A DNA stretch of 64,000 bases from Loktanella sp. DSM 29012 (GCF_900110705.1 NZ_FOEJ01000003.1:372001-436000), one strand, 5' to 3'; numbered from the stretch's first letter, positions 28,592 to 39,736 are shown. Made by a program: numbers and translations. Notes: generated by a model from the letters alone, not told the origin.

Positions 28592-29629
28592 TCAGCCTCC
28601 GATCGTGTAGCGGGCCCACATGCCCCCAAACACTTCAAATTTCGCAAGGAACGCTACGATCACGACCCATGCCAGTGACATCGGCAGGAACACCTTCCAA
28701 CCGATCCGCATCAGCTGGTCATAGCGGTAGCGGGGGGTGATGGCCTTCACCATGGCGAACATGAAGAAGCACAGCACCATTTTCAGCACCATCCACAGCA
28801 CGCCATCCGGCAGGCCGGGAATGGGCGACAGCCAACCGCCCAGGAACAGCAGCGACACCAGCGCACACATCAGCACGACGGCCATCAATTCGCCGATCAT
28901 GAACAGCAGGAATGGCGTGGATGAATATTCGACCTGATACCCTGCGACCAGTTCCGATTCCGCCTCTGGCAGGTCGAACGGCGGACGGTTGGTTTCGGCC
29001 AGCGCCGAAATAAAGAACAGGAACATCATCGGGAAATGCGCGACCCAGTACCAGCTAAAGATGCCCGCACCGCGCTGCGCCTCGACGATGGCGCCAAAGT
29101 TCATCGAACCCGTCGAGATGATGATGCCGATGATGATCAGGCCCAGCGACACCTCGTAGGAAATCATCTGTGCCGCCGACCGCAGCGATCCCAGGAACGG
29201 ATATTTGGAATTGGACGCCCAGCCCCCCATGATCACGCCATATACCTCGAGAGAGGAGACGGCGAACACGAACAGGATGGCCACGTTGATGTCGGACAAC
29301 ACCCAACCATCGTTGAACGGAATGACCGACCAGGCGATGACGGGCATGACGAATGTGATCATCGGCGCGATGAAATAGACGGGCTTGTCCGCGCCTGCGG
29401 GCACCACGATTTCCTTGACGATATATTTCAGGAAATCCGCAAAGGATTGCAGCACGCCCCAGGGGCCGACCACGTTGGGACCGCGGCGCATCTGCACGGC
29501 GGCCCAGACCTTGCGATCAGCATACATAAGCATCGCCAATGCCAGCAGCAAGGGAATCAGCACCAGCAAACACTGGCCAAGGATCAACAGGACCTGGCCC
29601 GTGTTGGTCGTGGTGAAGAAGTTGATCAT
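28592..29629 (-). CDS. nuoH: NADH-quinone oxidoreductase subunit H
   Basis: A 345-residue membrane subunit forming the quinone-access channel. Characteristic blocks: [36 protein letters not shown] and the conserved [11 protein letters not shown]. Start [10 protein letters not shown] chosen for the family's usual N-terminus. It follows the small lipoprotein gene by 17 bases. Confidence 0.97.
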   Translation of the reverse strand: MINFFTTTNTGQVLLILGQCLLVLIPLLLALAMLMYADRKVWAAVQMRRGPNVVGPWGVLQSFADFLKYIVKEIVVPAGADKPVYFIAPMITFVMPVIAWSVIPFNDGWVLSDINVAILFVFAVSSLEVYGVIMGGWASNSKYPFLGSLRSAAQMISYEVSLGLIIIGIIISTGSMNFGAIVEAQRGAGIFSWYWVAHFPMMFLFFISALAETNRPPFDLPEAESELVAGYQVEYSSTPFLLFMIGELMAVVLMCALVSLLFLGGWLSPIPGLPDGVLWMVLKMVLCFFMFAMVKAITPRYRYDQLMRIGWKVFLPMSLAWVVIVAFLAKFEVFGGMWARYTIGG

Positions 29630-29646
29630 ATCCGTTTCCTCAAGCG

Positions 29647-30021
29647 TCAGACGGTCGGAATACCCGATGCGCCGCAATCTGCAACCTTGACCACGGCGTC
29701 AATCGACGCGCGGCCGCGCGGCAGGTCCGGCGAGATGGTGTAAACAGCATCTGACCGCCAAGTGCCACCCTCTTTGGACGTATTCACCCGCACCAATCGG
29801 GTGAAAGCCTGCCCCCGGATCAGCGCATACTGTGCCGCGGCGCATTCTGCATAATTTTCGACCAATGCCGGATCGTCGGTGCCACGCAGCGCGACACGGA
29901 AATTCACCAGATCACCGTCCAGCAGATCGGTCTGCACGCCCATATAGTCGGGGCGCACAGCATTCGAGGCCATTGGCGCGCATGCGGCCAGACCCAGGAT
30001 CAGCACGGCAGCACGGCGCAT
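29647..30021 (-). CDS. Small lipoprotein in the nuo cluster (nuoG-nuoH)
   Basis: A 124-residue lipoprotein with lipobox LAAC ([14 protein letters not shown]). Two later cysteines (AECAAAQYA and VADCG) may pair. No domain name recognised; the block [19 protein letters not shown] looks conserved. It lies five bases after the nuoG stop and just before nuoH, so it is co-transcribed with complex I genes. Confidence 0.72.
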   Translation of the reverse strand: MRRAAVLILGLAACAPMASNAVRPDYMGVQTDLLDGDLVNFRVALRGTDDPALVENYAECAAAQYALIRGQAFTRLVRVNTSKEGGTWRSDAVYTISPDLPRGRASIDAVVKVADCGASGIPTV

Positions 30022-30026
30022 CGGTC

Positions 30027-32045
30027 TTACTCCGCCGCGATCTTGTCCGTGAGACGCATCTTGGCGTTGGCCGACAGTTCCGCCATCAGGCCAGAGGCCC
30101 GCGCGATCGGGTTCGTCAGGTAGAAATCCTGCACGGCATAGGCGAAATCACCCTGCCCCAATGTGCCTGTCTCCGGCAGCACCATCGCATTTTCGGCCAC
30201 TTCGTCGATGCGACCCAGATGCGGATGTGCCGCGACCAGTGCCCGGCGCAGCTGGGCCAGCGAATCGAATGGCAGCGTGGCGTCCAGTTCGGCGGACAAT
30301 GCCCGCAGGATCGCCCAGTTTTCCTTGGCCTGCCCCGGAGGGAATGCAGCGCGCATCGCCAGCTGCGGGCGACCTTCGGTGTTCACAAACAGGCCGTTTT
30401 CTTCGGTATAGGCGGCGGCGGGCAGGATCACGTCGGCGCGGTGCGCCCCACGGTCACCGTGGCTGCCCTGATAAATGACAAAGGCACCACCGGGGATTTC
30501 GACCTCATCCGCGCCAAGGTTATAGATCACCTCTGCCCCGTCCAATGCAGCGGACAGCCCGCCTTCGGTCACGGCACCCACATCCATCGCGCCGACGCGA
30601 CCGGCGGCCGTGTGCAGGATCATGACCTTGGACTTGGCCGCCTGCGCCGTTTTCAGGGCCAGTGCCAGAACCGCGGCACCGTCATCACCCGTCAAGGCAC
30701 CCTGCCCGATGATCATGACACCGGCCTTGTCGGCCTTGTCGCTGTGATCCATCGCCGCGATCTTTTCCAGCGCGGCACGATCAGTGCCCAGCTCGACGAC
30801 GTCGTATGTCAGATCAACCGGTGTGCCGATCCGACCCACGGTTGCACCGCGCGACCAGGCGCGGCGAATGCGGCTGTTCAGGCCAGCGGCCTCGACACGG
30901 GGGTTGGTGCCGATCAAGAAGATATTTTCTGCCGTATCAATGTCCGCAATGGTCGCGTTGCCAACATAGGCCCCGCGACTGCCGGCAGACAGTGCAGCAC
31001 CGTCAACACGCGATTCCACGACACCGCCCAGACCTTCGACCAGCTGTTTCAGCGCATAGGCACCTTCAACAGAGGCAAGATCACCGATCAGACCGGCGAC
31101 CTTCTTGCCGCGCATGGCGCTTGCCGCGGCGGCCAGTGCCTCGGGCCACTCAGCCTTGCGCAGCTTGCCGTTCTCTCGAATGTAGGGCGTGTCCAGACGC
31201 TGGCGGCGCAGGCCGTCAAAGACAAAGCGCGTTTTGTCGTTGATCCATTCCTCGTTCACGTCGTCGTGGTTGCGCGGCAAGATGCGCATCACTTCACGCC
31301 CCTTGGTATCGACGCGGATGCTGGACCCCATCGCGTCCATCACGTCGATGGATTCGGTTTTCGCCAGCTCCCACGGACGCGCGGTAAAGCTGTAAGGCTT
31401 GCTGACCAGCGCACCAACGGGGCACAGGTCGATGATGTTGCCCTGCATGTTGGAATTCAGGGTTTCGCCCAGATAGGACGTGATTTCCGCATCCTCGCCC
31501 CGGCCCGTCTGGCCCATCTGGTGAATGCCCGCGACCTCGGTCGTGAAACGCACGCAGCGGGTGCAGGAAATGCAGCGCGTCATATGCGTTTCGACCAGCG
31601 GTCCCAAATCCAGATCCTCGGTCGCGCGCTTGGGTTCGCGGAAACGGCTGAAATCGACGCCGTAGGCCATCGCCTGATCCTGTAGATCACACTCGCCACC
31701 CTGATCGCAGATCGGGCAATCCAGCGGGTGGTTGATCAGCAAAAATTCCATGACGCCCTCGCGGGCCTTTTTCACCATGGGGCTGTTGGTTTTCACGACG
31801 GGCGGTTCGCCGTCCTTGCCGGGGCGCAGATCGCGCACCTGCATCGCACAGGACGCGGTGGGTTTGGGCGGGCCGCCCACGACCTCGACCAGACACATCC
31901 GGCAGTTGCCCGCGATCGACAGACGCTCGTGGTAGCAGAACCGGGGGATTTCGACCCCTGCCAGTTCACAGGCCTGAATGAGGGTCATGGCACCATCGAC
32001 TTCGATCTCTTGACCGTCGATGTTGATTTTCTTGAGGTCGGACAT
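30027..32045 (-). CDS. nuoG: NADH-quinone oxidoreductase subunit G
   Basis: A 672-residue peripheral-arm subunit. The N-terminal 2Fe-2S domain has [13 protein letters not shown] and ASCAM; then [14 protein letters not shown] and [10 protein letters not shown] carry the 4Fe-4S clusters N4 and N5. A degenerate molybdopterin-oxidoreductase domain fills the rest. The start [13 protein letters not shown] is the family start with GGAG-type sequence upstream; the longer frame is spurious. Gap of 109 bases to DUF5333. Confidence 0.97.
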   Translation of the reverse strand: MSDLKKINIDGQEIEVDGAMTLIQACELAGVEIPRFCYHERLSIAGNCRMCLVEVVGGPPKPTASCAMQVRDLRPGKDGEPPVVKTNSPMVKKAREGVMEFLLINHPLDCPICDQGGECDLQDQAMAYGVDFSRFREPKRATEDLDLGPLVETHMTRCISCTRCVRFTTEVAGIHQMGQTGRGEDAEITSYLGETLNSNMQGNIIDLCPVGALVSKPYSFTARPWELAKTESIDVMDAMGSSIRVDTKGREVMRILPRNHDDVNEEWINDKTRFVFDGLRRQRLDTPYIRENGKLRKAEWPEALAAAASAMRGKKVAGLIGDLASVEGAYALKQLVEGLGGVVESRVDGAALSAGSRGAYVGNATIADIDTAENIFLIGTNPRVEAAGLNSRIRRAWSRGATVGRIGTPVDLTYDVVELGTDRAALEKIAAMDHSDKADKAGVMIIGQGALTGDDGAAVLALALKTAQAAKSKVMILHTAAGRVGAMDVGAVTEGGLSAALDGAEVIYNLGADEVEIPGGAFVIYQGSHGDRGAHRADVILPAAAYTEENGLFVNTEGRPQLAMRAAFPPGQAKENWAILRALSAELDATLPFDSLAQLRRALVAAHPHLGRIDEVAENAMVLPETGTLGQGDFAYAVQDFYLTNPIARASGLMAELSANAKMRLTDKIAAE

Positions 32046-32154
32046 GAGAGGCTCCGGACAGCTAGTGCAGCAAAGTGCGTTATCCGGGGTTCTAACGCGC
32101 CTGACAGGCTGATGCCAGACGCGCGGACGACTTTTTCGCAGGCGATACCGCGAC

Positions 32155-32547
32155 CTAGCGCAGCAGCCTGCCGACCCCGCTGCCCTTGGCAATCTGATCC
32201 TGTCCCACGGCGCAATAGCTTGCAGGATCGCCAGTCACGGCCCCCAGTTGCACAAGCTGGCGACGCGCAATCGCTTCCAACCGGTCCTTTTGCGCGTCGT
32301 CGTCGATATAGGCGTCTACCTCGTCACTGGAATACCCCAGATCACGGGCCCGCGATTTGAGGTTCAGCAAAGTGCGGATTCCCTGAAAGGTCCGCGCGTC
32401 GATGTCGTCGCACTGGCGGCTGATTTCATAGGCCATGCCTACGACCAGCAGGCCATTGGTGATTTCTGCCTCGTCGGCCAACCCCTGTGCGGTTGCAGGA
32501 CCGGTCAGCCCGGTGGCGGCAATCGCGGCAATCATCAGGTTGCGCAT
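32155..32547 (-). CDS. DUF5333 family secreted protein in the nuo cluster
   Basis: A 130-residue protein with signal peptide ([20 protein letters not shown]). Mature segments [32 protein letters not shown] and [20 protein letters not shown] match what I recall of DUF5333, a family found in Rhodobacterales. Two cysteines (RQCDDID, SYCAVG) could form a disulfide. Upstream of nuoG on the same strand; function unknown. Confidence 0.72.
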   Translation of the reverse strand: MRNLMIAAIAATGLTGPATAQGLADEAEITNGLLVVGMAYEISRQCDDIDARTFQGIRTLLNLKSRARDLGYSSDEVDAYIDDDAQKDRLEAIARRQLVQLGAVTGDPASYCAVGQDQIAKGSGVGRLLR

Positions 32548-32596
32548 CTCGATAATCCTTTGTTTTGTTGATCAGGATATCGGTCCGCAGTGGCGG

Positions 32597-33082
32597 CTAT
32601 GCAATATCAGGGGCACCGTCAGGCGATGTCTCGCCCAGATTGGCCCGCGCCCAAGTCCAGCCAAAGGCCGCTGGCGTATCACCGTCACGTTTGAAGTCTT
32701 CGAGCCGCGCAAGCGCCTCTGACAGCGTGGGTTCATGACCGACGGGCACAGGCCACATCACGAAATGTTGGTCGGTCATACGTTCGAACCATTCCGCGCG
32801 CCGGTTCATGAACCGCGCGTGCAAAGTATCAAAGACGTAGGTGCGCAGGCTGGGGAAATCGGCCCAGACCGTCAGGTTGGCCACGAACTGCGGGTCGCCG
32901 TCGATCTTGGCCTCCGTGTTGCCTGTGCCCGGCTCGCCCGACCCTTCCATCATCCAGACGAAACCCGGCATCCGTTTGCCCAGCCCGTTGATCCGATCGA
33001 GGTTGTCCATGAATTCCGCCACGCGCGGATCATCCGTCGGCGCAATCAGACGACCGATATTCAGTTCGGCAAGATGCATCAT
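32597..33082 (-). CDS. DUF3291 domain protein
   Basis: A 161-residue soluble protein of the DUF3291 family, which has a ferredoxin-like dimeric alpha/beta barrel fold related to antibiotic monooxygenase domains. Conserved pieces: HLAELNIGRL, FMDNLDRINGLGKRMPGFVW, LTVWADFPSLRTYVFDTLH. The start ATG overlaps the stop of the upstream 90-residue membrane protein (ATGA). No signal peptide. It sits between nuoF and nuoG with no evident link to complex I chemistry. Confidence 0.8.
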   Translation of the reverse strand: MMHLAELNIGRLIAPTDDPRVAEFMDNLDRINGLGKRMPGFVWMMEGSGEPGTGNTEAKIDGDPQFVANLTVWADFPSLRTYVFDTLHARFMNRRAEWFERMTDQHFVMWPVPVGHEPTLSEALARLEDFKRDGDTPAAFGWTWARANLGETSPDGAPDIA

Positions 33083-33351
33083 GGCCCCGCCGTGATCCAC
33101 ACATAAGCCATGACGACGCATGCGGCAGCAAGTGCGAGGACGGCCAAAACGACGAATGCAGCAAATAGCCAGCCCAGCCCAGCACCCAACACAGCCCCTG
33201 CCAAGGTATACAAAACACCGGACCCGTTCTGCACGTCCGCGAGAAGATATCCCATCCCCGCACCCGGAATGACACCGATCGCTGCCGTTATTCGGCGCAA
33301 ACGTGGCGTGCCCTCGGCTGCCAAATAGCTGAAATCGAAAAAATCCATCAC
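33079..33351 (-). CDS. Small membrane protein upstream of DUF3291
   Basis: A 90-residue protein, MMDFFDFSYLAAEGTPR at the start, then two hydrophobic segments (TLAGAVLGAGLGWLFAAF and VLAVLALAAACVVMAYVW). Glycine-rich first span. It is the first gene after the terminator that follows nuoF, so it probably opens a new transcription unit leading to nuoG. No family recognised. Confidence 0.6.
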   Translation of the reverse strand: MMDFFDFSYLAAEGTPRLRRITAAIGVIPGAGMGYLLADVQNGSGVLYTLAGAVLGAGLGWLFAAFVVLAVLALAAACVVMAYVWITAGP

Positions 33352-33418
33352 AACCCCTCACGGCGACGTAGGGTCAGGCTAGGCGGTCGCGCGCCTGTGA
33401 CGCAACATCCACAAACAA

Positions 33419-33444
33419 AAACACCGCCGCAGCGGTGTTTTTTT
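33419..33444. terminator. Intrinsic terminator after nuoF
   Basis: AAACACCGC (33419-33427) pairs with GCGGTGTTT (33432-33440), loop CGCA, with T's continuing to 33444 on the plus strand and A-rich sequence on the left, so it works on both strands. On the minus strand it lies 25 bases after the nuoF stop. It separates nuoA-F transcription from the nuoG-N half. Confidence 0.8.
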
Positions 33445-33468
33445 AGCGTCAGATGTGATCCTTTGACC

Positions 33469-34749
33469 TTATTCCGCCGCGATGGGGCGCTTGTGCTTGA
33501 TCCGGTCCTCGATCTCTCCGCGGAAGTTGCGGATCAGACCCTGGATCGGCCAGGCCGCCGCGTCGCCCAGTGCGCAGATCGTGTGGCCTTCGACCTGTTT
33601 GGTCACGTCCAGCAGCATGTCGATTTCCTCGACCGCCGCCTCACCTTTGACCAGACGTTCCATGACGCGCATCATCCAGCCCGTGCCTTCGCGGCAGGGC
33701 GTGCACTGGCCGCAGCTCTCGTGCTTGTAGAACTTGGACAGCCGCCAGATCGCCTTGATCATGTCGGTGCTCTGGTCCATCACGATGACCGCCGCCGTGC
33801 CCAGACCGGACCGCTGTTCGCGCAGCCAGTCAAAATCCATGATTGCGCCGTCCATCTGTTCCGCCGTCAGACAGGGTACGGATGATCCGCCCGGGATCAC
33901 CGCCTTGAGGTTTTTCCATCCGCCACGGATGCCGCCGCAGTGCTTGTCGATCAGTTCCTGAAACGGGATCGACATCTCTTCTTCGACGACGCAGGGGTTG
34001 TTGACGTGACCGGAAATCGCAAACAGCTTGGTGCCCGCGTTGTTCGGTCGGCCCATGCCTGCGAACCATGCACCACCACGGCGCAGGATTGTCGGCACCA
34101 CGGCGATTGATTCGACGTTGTTCACGGTGGTCGGGCAGCCATACAGACCCGCGCCCGCCGGGAACGGCGGCTTCATCCGGGGCATACCCTTTTTGCCCTC
34201 GAGCGATTCCAGCAGCGCGGTTTCCTCGCCGCAGATGTAGGCACCAGCACCGTGCGCCAGATAGATGTCGAAATCCCAGCCTGAACCACAGGCGTTCGGT
34301 CCGACCAGACCCGCGTCATAGGCTTCGTCGATGGCGTTTTGCAGCGCCTCTTTTTCGCGGATGTATTCGCCGCGGATGTAGATGTAGCAAGCGTGCGCCT
34401 GCATCGCGAAACTGGCAATCAGACATCCTTCGATCAGCGTATGCGGATCATGGCGCATGATTTCACGATCCTTGCAGGTGCCGGGCTCGGATTCGTCGGC
34501 GTTCACAACCAGATAGCTGGGACGACCATCCGATTCCTTGGGCATGAAGGACCATTTCAGGCCCGTCGGGAAACCCGCACCGCCACGACCACGCAGACCG
34601 GATGCCTTCATCTCGTCGACGATCCAGTCCTTGCCTTTGGCGATGATATCCTTGGTTCCGTCCCAATGGCCACGCGCCTGCGCGCCCTTGAGCGAGCGGT
34701 CATGCATCCCGTAAAGGTTCGTGAAAATGCGGTCCTGATCTTGCAACAT
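33469..34749 (-). CDS. nuoF: NADH-quinone oxidoreductase subunit F
   Basis: A 426-residue NADH/FMN-binding subunit. [16 protein letters not shown] and [14 protein letters not shown] shape the NADH and FMN pockets; the N3 4Fe-4S ligands are in [15 protein letters not shown] with a fourth Cys in [16 protein letters not shown]. The start MLQDQDRIF is chosen; a slightly longer frame adds five residues without support. Confidence 0.97.
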   Translation of the reverse strand: MLQDQDRIFTNLYGMHDRSLKGAQARGHWDGTKDIIAKGKDWIVDEMKASGLRGRGGAGFPTGLKWSFMPKESDGRPSYLVVNADESEPGTCKDREIMRHDPHTLIEGCLIASFAMQAHACYIYIRGEYIREKEALQNAIDEAYDAGLVGPNACGSGWDFDIYLAHGAGAYICGEETALLESLEGKKGMPRMKPPFPAGAGLYGCPTTVNNVESIAVVPTILRRGGAWFAGMGRPNNAGTKLFAISGHVNNPCVVEEEMSIPFQELIDKHCGGIRGGWKNLKAVIPGGSSVPCLTAEQMDGAIMDFDWLREQRSGLGTAAVIVMDQSTDMIKAIWRLSKFYKHESCGQCTPCREGTGWMMRVMERLVKGEAAVEEIDMLLDVTKQVEGHTICALGDAAAWPIQGLIRNFRGEIEDRIKHKRPIAAE

Positions 34750-34788
34750 GGTGCGGGTCCTCAAGTTCTGGTTGGCGTGTTGCGCCCG

Positions 34789-34998
34789 TTACCGCGTCTT
34801 TTGCCAGATTCTGACGGTGACAACCAGTGACCAAATGAACGCAGCCAGGGAGATGAGGTAGAACAGGATTTCAAACCGCGGTGCCAGCCCCGTCACGGCC
34901 ACCAACCACGGTGCGAGGATCGCCAGCAAACCCGCGCCAGCGATGACAAGGGCGGCGATCCGCCCCTGTCGCGTTGTATCGTCAGTGTGATTCGACAT
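34789..34998 (-). CDS. DUF5337 family small membrane protein in the nuo cluster
   Basis: A 69-residue protein with two membrane spans: RIAALVIAGAGLLAILAPWL and ILFYLISLAAFIWSLVVTV, separated by a short loop and ending in a basic tail. It resembles DUF5337, a two-helix family in Rhodobacterales. Located between the helix-hairpin-helix gene and nuoF; possibly a membrane assembly factor or accessory for complex I. Confidence 0.7.
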   Translation of the reverse strand: MSNHTDDTTRQGRIAALVIAGAGLLAILAPWLVAVTGLAPRFEILFYLISLAAFIWSLVVTVRIWQKTR

Positions 34999-35001
34999 GG
35001 T

Positions 35002-35928
35002 TTAGTAGACGCCGCCCTTGTCGACCTTCTTGGAAAATTCCGTATCGCCACCGGCGGCCAGGATCTTTGCCTGGGACACCCAGTTGTCCCGGCTCGCGCG
35101 GCCCTTGAACCCTTCGAGGTTGCTGTCGACCCAGGCCAGTTCCTTATCCGTCCAGGACGCTACCTGATCAAAGTGATAGATGCCCATACCGTGCAGCATG
35201 GTTTCCATCTTGGGGCCGACGCCCTTGATTTCCTTCAGGTTGTCGGGGCCACCTTCACGCGCCTGATCTAGCAGCTTGGGCTTGTCGGCATCAGACGGCG
35301 CGGCCTCGACCGATGCGGTGCCGGGCTGGCCGGGCTTTGCCTTGACGGGTGCGGCGGCGGCGGGCTTGGCCTCGGCGACCGATGCGCCTGCGTCGCCGGA
35401 CACTTCGCTTGCGATACCGCCAGCGGCACCAGCCCCTGCATGCACTGTCCGCGCATGCGGGTCGCCTGCAACCGATGTTCCGGCCTTCGGGGCTGATGCA
35501 GCGACGCTTTCGTTGGCCGGTGTTGCACTGACGGCCTTGGTCTCTGCAGTGCTGGATATGCCAGCGGTTTCGGGTGTCGCGGTAGTTGCACCCGCCGCAT
35601 CAGTTGCACCCGCCGTGACCACGGGAGAGGTCGCCGTGGTTGCAGGCGCATGGCCAACGCCATGTGCTGCGGCACCTGCGGCACGCGCTGCTGCGTCTGC
35701 GCCGATCGGTTCGCCCTTGGATGTAAGGCCGGGCTGGGTGTTGCGACCCGCAGGTTCACGCCATCCCAACCACAGCACCACGGCCACGATGACCGCAACC
35801 AGTCCGACGATGAACAATGCCGCGATAAATCCGGAGCCAAAAACGGCCAGCGCGACGCCGCCTGCGATCAGACCAAACACCCCAGCCACGACCAGGATGC
35901 CCAATTCCTTTGGTGCAGTTGTTTTCAT
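35002..35928 (-). CDS. Membrane protein with C-terminal helix-hairpin-helix domain, similar to the NuoE tail
   Basis: A 308-residue protein. Two N-terminal spans (ELGILVVAGVFGLIAGGVAL, FIAALFIVGLVAVIVAV), a ~150-residue Ala/Thr/Gly-rich linker, then a C-terminal domain with DNLKEIKGVGPKMETMLH, YHFDQVASWTDKELAWVD and FKGRASRDNWVSQAKIL. This is the H3TH-type domain of predicted flap-endonuclease-like proteins (COG3743) and closely matches the end of NuoE next door. DNA binding is not implied. Start MKTTAPKELG chosen for the spans. Confidence 0.8.
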   Translation of the reverse strand: MKTTAPKELGILVVAGVFGLIAGGVALAVFGSGFIAALFIVGLVAVIVAVVLWLGWREPAGRNTQPGLTSKGEPIGADAAARAAGAAAHGVGHAPATTATSPVVTAGATDAAGATTATPETAGISSTAETKAVSATPANESVAASAPKAGTSVAGDPHARTVHAGAGAAGGIASEVSGDAGASVAEAKPAAAAPVKAKPGQPGTASVEAAPSDADKPKLLDQAREGGPDNLKEIKGVGPKMETMLHGMGIYHFDQVASWTDKELAWVDSNLEGFKGRASRDNWVSQAKILAAGGDTEFSKKVDKGGVY

Positions 35929-36000
35929 TTGCAATTCCCCCTGCAAGTCACACGAACCCACAAGGTCCGGTATTTTTAAATGCCGTCAACGCGCAGCGCA

Positions 36001-36024
36001 AAAAGACGGCCCTAGGGCCGTCTT
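36001..36024 (-). terminator. Intrinsic terminator after nuoE
   Basis: A perfect 22-base palindrome, AAGACGGCCCT plus its complement, at 36003-36024. Read on the minus strand it is followed by TTTTT, 46 bases after the nuoE stop. It lies in the 142-base gap before the helix-hairpin-helix membrane protein gene. Confidence 0.8.
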
Positions 36025-36070
36025 AAAGCAACTTTTACGTGAGACATAGAATTTTTGCGAACCGCAGGGT

Positions 36071-37480
36071 TTACTCGGCCCCAAGGACCTTGGCTTGACC
36101 GACCCAATCGTCGCGCAGAATGCGACCCTTGAACTTGAGCCGCGTATCGACCCAGGCCATTTCGGCAGTGGTCCAGGCCGCAATCTGGTCGAAATGGTAA
36201 AAACCCAATTCGTGCAGAATGCCTTCGATCTTGGGTCCGACACCCTTGATCCGTTTCAGATCATCAGGACCGCCATCGCGCGGCGCGTCCAGTGTCACGG
36301 GTTTTTCCTCGGCCACGCCTTCCAGCGGGTTATCAGCGGCCGTCGCCGGTTTGGCCGTCGCAGCACCGGGAACGCCCTTTGCATCCGTCGTATCAGCAGA
36401 TGATGCAGCCGCACCCGTTACGGCCCCTGCACCGGCCTTGCGGGGCCCGGGTGCGGGCGTGTCCGACCCATCCTTGCCAGCCGCACCTTTCAAGGTTGCA
36501 GAGGCACCTTTTGCATCGGTGGTCGACGCACGCTTGGACGCAGCCTTGGTATCGGTCTTTGCCTTGGGGGCAACGCTGCCTTCGGCCGGTTTGGCCGCGG
36601 TGGCATCCGCTGGCGCCTCGCCCGGGGCCTCGGCTGTGCCGTCAGAGGCAGCACCCACATTGCGCGGCGCGGGCGCATCACCGCTGACCCGGCCACCCTG
36701 TTTGCCATCAGGCCCCTCGGGCGACATCAGGTCATCACGTGCGGCGGCACTGGTGTTCTTGTCTGCGGCCTTTGCGGTGTTCCAGGGCGTCAGCAACGGC
36801 ACTTCGGTGCCGTCGATGCGTTTCAGTGTGTCACCAATATCAACGGCCAGTTGCGCACTGGCGTTGTACTGTGCCTTGCCACTGTCATGATACTTGAGGC
36901 TGGTCAGGCCGGACAGCGGTTCGGACGCGAAACGCCCGTTCTGCGGGCCGGGCACCGGCACCTCGCCCGCGGCCATGCGGTCGATCAGGTCAGACAGCTT
37001 TTCTGCGGTCAGATCCTCGTAATAGTCCTTGCCGATCTGGGCCATCGGCGCGTTGGCGCAGGACCCCAGGCATTCGACCTCTTCCCACGAAAACTTGCCG
37101 TCAGCGGACAGTTGATGCGGCTTGGGGGCGATCTTGTCCTTGCAGACGCTGATCAGGTCCTCGGCATTGCAGATCATGCACGACAGCGTGCCGCAAACCT
37201 GAATATGCGCCACGGAACCAACGGGTTGCAGCTGGAACATAAAGTAGAATGTGGCCACCTCGAGGACACGGATATATTCCATGCCCAGAAATTTGGCCAC
37301 GTACTCGATGGCCGGTCGTGTCAGCCAGCCTTCTTGTTCCTGCGCGCGCCACAGAAGCGGAATAACCGCGCTGGCCTGCCGCCCTTCGGGGAACTTGGTC
37401 ATCTGACCTTCGGCCCAGGCCTTATTGGCGTCGGTAAAGGCAAAGGTTTCAGGCTGGTCGTGATACAGGCGTCGCAGCAT
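36071..37480 (-). CDS. nuoE: NADH-quinone oxidoreductase subunit E with long C-terminal extension
   Basis: A 469-residue NuoE; the usual length is about 170-240. Residues 1-180 are the thioredoxin-like 2Fe-2S domain with ligands C96, C101, C137 and C141 (CGTLSC, ECLGSC). Residues about 200-390 are a Pro/Ala/Asp/Lys-rich linker. The last 70 form a helix-hairpin-helix domain ([45 protein letters not shown]), closely matching the neighbouring gene's C-terminus. Extended NuoE is known in Rhodobacteraceae. The two domains are in one frame with normal codon use. Confidence 0.93.
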   Translation of the reverse strand: MLRRLYHDQPETFAFTDANKAWAEGQMTKFPEGRQASAVIPLLWRAQEQEGWLTRPAIEYVAKFLGMEYIRVLEVATFYFMFQLQPVGSVAHIQVCGTLSCMICNAEDLISVCKDKIAPKPHQLSADGKFSWEEVECLGSCANAPMAQIGKDYYEDLTAEKLSDLIDRMAAGEVPVPGPQNGRFASEPLSGLTSLKYHDSGKAQYNASAQLAVDIGDTLKRIDGTEVPLLTPWNTAKAADKNTSAAARDDLMSPEGPDGKQGGRVSGDAPAPRNVGAASDGTAEAPGEAPADATAAKPAEGSVAPKAKTDTKAASKRASTTDAKGASATLKGAAGKDGSDTPAPGPRKAGAGAVTGAAASSADTTDAKGVPGAATAKPATAADNPLEGVAEEKPVTLDAPRDGGPDDLKRIKGVGPKIEGILHELGFYHFDQIAAWTTAEMAWVDTRLKFKGRILRDDWVGQAKVLGAE

Positions 37481-37527
37481 GGTCAGGGTCTTTCAGGTCT
37501 TTTTCAGGCAGATCGTCAGAGGTCGGA

Positions 37528-37869
37528 TCAAATGCAGCGGTCGCTTACCACACGGATGGAACTGTCGCCAGAGACCTCGACCCGGCCCTCGCTTTCGAGT
37601 TGCGGAATAAGCGATCCCAGCTCTGCCTGGCTGATCGTGGCGTCATTCAGAACGGCACCGGCGTTGGCAGTGGTCAGCTCGCAGCCATTGGCCTCGATCC
37701 CCTGCACCAGACGTTCCTTTGCGGTCAGCAAGGCGGGCTGTTCGATCGTGGGCGGCGGGGCCACGCGGTCCATCGGATCAGCCGGCATGTTGTTGCCCAA
37801 ACGCGGGATGCCAGGTGAACAGGCGGCCATACCGGCCAATGCGGTCGCTGCGATAACAAAGCGGATCAT
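37528..37869 (-). CDS. Small lipoprotein between nuoD and nuoE
   Basis: A 113-residue lipoprotein with lipobox MAAC ([12 protein letters not shown]), a proline-rich linker and a small helical domain ([20 protein letters not shown] ... SELGSL-type). Two more cysteines (NGCE and DRCI) likely pair. Its ATG overlaps the nuoD stop (ATGA), showing co-translation. No family name recognised. Confidence 0.72.
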   Translation of the reverse strand: MIRFVIAATALAGMAACSPGIPRLGNNMPADPMDRVAPPPTIEQPALLTAKERLVQGIEANGCELTTANAGAVLNDATISQAELGSLIPQLESEGRVEVSGDSSIRVVSDRCI

Positions 37870-39104
37870 CTGTCAATTTCTCCGAAAACGACGTCCATCG
37901 TGCCGATAATCGCGGCGACGTCCGCCAGTTGGTGCCCTTTGGCGACATGATCCATCGCTTGCAGGTGCAGGTAACCCGGCGCGCGCAGTTTTGCGCGATA
38001 GGGCTTGTTGGTGCCGTCAGCCACCAGATACACGCCGAATTCGCCCTTGGGGGCCTCGACCGCGGCGTAAACCTCACCTGCGGGCACGTGGAACCCTTCG
38101 GTGTAAAGTTTGAAGTGGTGGATCAGGCTTTCCATGTCGGTTTTCATCTGACTACGTGTCGGCGGGGTCATTTTACCGCGGGCCATCACGTCACCCTTTT
38201 CGACCCGCAGCTTTTCGCAGGCCTGACGCATGATGTGGATCGACTGGCGCATCTCCTCCATCCGGCACAGGTAGCGATCGTAGCAATCGCCGTTCTTGCC
38301 GACAGGGATCTGGAATTCGAATTCGTCATAGCACTCATAGGGTTGCGCGCGCCGCAAATCCCACGCAAGGCCGGATCCCCGCGCCATCACGCCAGAGAAA
38401 CCCCATTCCTGGATTTCCTCTTCGGTCACGATGCCGATGTCGGCGTTACGCTGCTTGAAGATCCGGTTTTCGGTCAGCAACCCGTCGATGTCAGCCAGCA
38501 CGCGCGGGAAATCCTGACACCAGGTATCGATATCCTCGACCAGCTGGTCGGGCAGGTCCTGATGCACACCACCGGGGCGGAAATAGTTGGCGTGCAGACG
38601 CGCACCGCAGGCGCGCTCATAGAACACCATCAGCTTTTCGCGCTCTTCGAACCCCCACAGCGGCGGCGTCAGCGCGCCAACGTCCATCGCCTGCGTGGTC
38701 ACGTTCAACAGGTGCGACAGGATGCGGCCAATCTCGGAAAACAAGACCCGGATCAGCTGCGCGCGGCGCGGCACCTCGGTCTTGGTCAGCCGCTCGATCG
38801 CCAGACACCAGGCATGTTCCTGGTTCATCGGGCTGACGTAGTCGAGCCGGTCGAAATACGGCAGGTTCTGCAGGTAGGTGCGGCTTTCCATCAGTTTTTC
38901 GGTGCCACGATGCAGCAAGCCGATGTGTGGATCGCAGCGTTCGACGATCTCGCCGTCCAGTTCCAGCACCAGACGCAACACGCCGTGCGCTGCCGGGTGC
39001 TGCGGACCAAAGTTGATGTTGAAGTTGCGGATCTGCTGTTCACCCGTGCGCGCGTCCGTGGACCCGTCGTCATAGGTGTTTACGCGAATATCACCGTCCA
39101 TCAT
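37866..39104 (-). CDS. nuoD: NADH-quinone oxidoreductase subunit D
   Basis: A 412-residue subunit forming the quinone site with NuoB. Signatures [18 protein letters not shown] and [18 protein letters not shown], plus [16 protein letters not shown]; it is a degenerate [NiFe] hydrogenase large-subunit relative. ATG at 39104 overlaps the nuoC stop; a second ATG follows directly. Confidence 0.97.
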   Translation of the reverse strand: MMDGDIRVNTYDDGSTDARTGEQQIRNFNINFGPQHPAAHGVLRLVLELDGEIVERCDPHIGLLHRGTEKLMESRTYLQNLPYFDRLDYVSPMNQEHAWCLAIERLTKTEVPRRAQLIRVLFSEIGRILSHLLNVTTQAMDVGALTPPLWGFEEREKLMVFYERACGARLHANYFRPGGVHQDLPDQLVEDIDTWCQDFPRVLADIDGLLTENRIFKQRNADIGIVTEEEIQEWGFSGVMARGSGLAWDLRRAQPYECYDEFEFQIPVGKNGDCYDRYLCRMEEMRQSIHIMRQACEKLRVEKGDVMARGKMTPPTRSQMKTDMESLIHHFKLYTEGFHVPAGEVYAAVEAPKGEFGVYLVADGTNKPYRAKLRAPGYLHLQAMDHVAKGHQLADVAAIIGTMDVVFGEIDR

Positions 39105-39736
39105 TTCGCGGCCTCCTTGGCCTTTTCGTCGCCGGGCATGATATATTCCGCCCCCTCCCAAGGGGACATGAAATCAAACTGGCGGTATTCCTGCACGAGG
39201 CTCACGGGTTCATACACGACGCGCTTTTGCTTTTCGTCATAACGCACCTCGGTGTAGCCGGTGGTCGGGAAATCCTTGCGCAGCGGGTGCCCACGGAAAC
39301 CATAGTCGGTCAGCAGGCGCCGCAGATCGGGATGGCCCGAAAACAGGATGCCGAACATGTCGAACACTTCGCGCTCGAACCAGTTGGCACTGGGGTGCAC
39401 GGAAATGATCGACGGCACCATGTCCTCTTCGCGGATGTCGACCTTCAACCGGATACGCTGGTTCTGATACATGGACAGAAAATGATAGACGACTTCGAAC
39501 CGCTTGGGCCGCTCGGGGTGGTCGACGGCGGTGATATCGACCAGTGTCGAGAACTTGCACGCCGGATCGTTCTTCAGAAACTCGACAAAGCCCACGATGT
39601 TCGCCACCGCGACCTTGATCGTCAGTTCACCAAAGGCCACGTCCCAGGACAGCACACAGTCATTGCGTTTCAGTTCCAGGTGCTGGCCCAGTTCGCTCAG
39701 GGCTTGGGTCTGCGCGTTTGCAGGTGTCTGGCTCAT
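39101..39736 (-). CDS. nuoC: NADH-quinone oxidoreductase subunit C
   Basis: A 211-residue 30-kDa subunit. The family signature ERE-x-x-DMFGI is present in [20 protein letters not shown] and the [17 protein letters not shown] block follows. The start MSQTPANAQ overlaps the stop of the periplasmic protein gene (ATGA); a start four codons earlier is less likely. Not fused to NuoD. Confidence 0.97.
   Translation of the reverse strand: MSQTPANAQTQALSELGQHLELKRNDCVLSWDVAFGELTIKVAVANIVGFVEFLKNDPACKFSTLVDITAVDHPERPKRFEVVYHFLSMYQNQRIRLKVDIREEDMVPSIISVHPSANWFEREVFDMFGILFSGHPDLRRLLTDYGFRGHPLRKDFPTTGYTEVRYDEKQKRVVYEPVSLVQEYRQFDFMSPWEGAEYIMPGDEKAKEAAK

Noticed and set aside
36071-37480. NuoE length taken as a frameshift fusion of two genes
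   Set aside because: The extension stays in one frame with similar codon use, and its domain matches the neighbour; extended NuoE is usual in this group.
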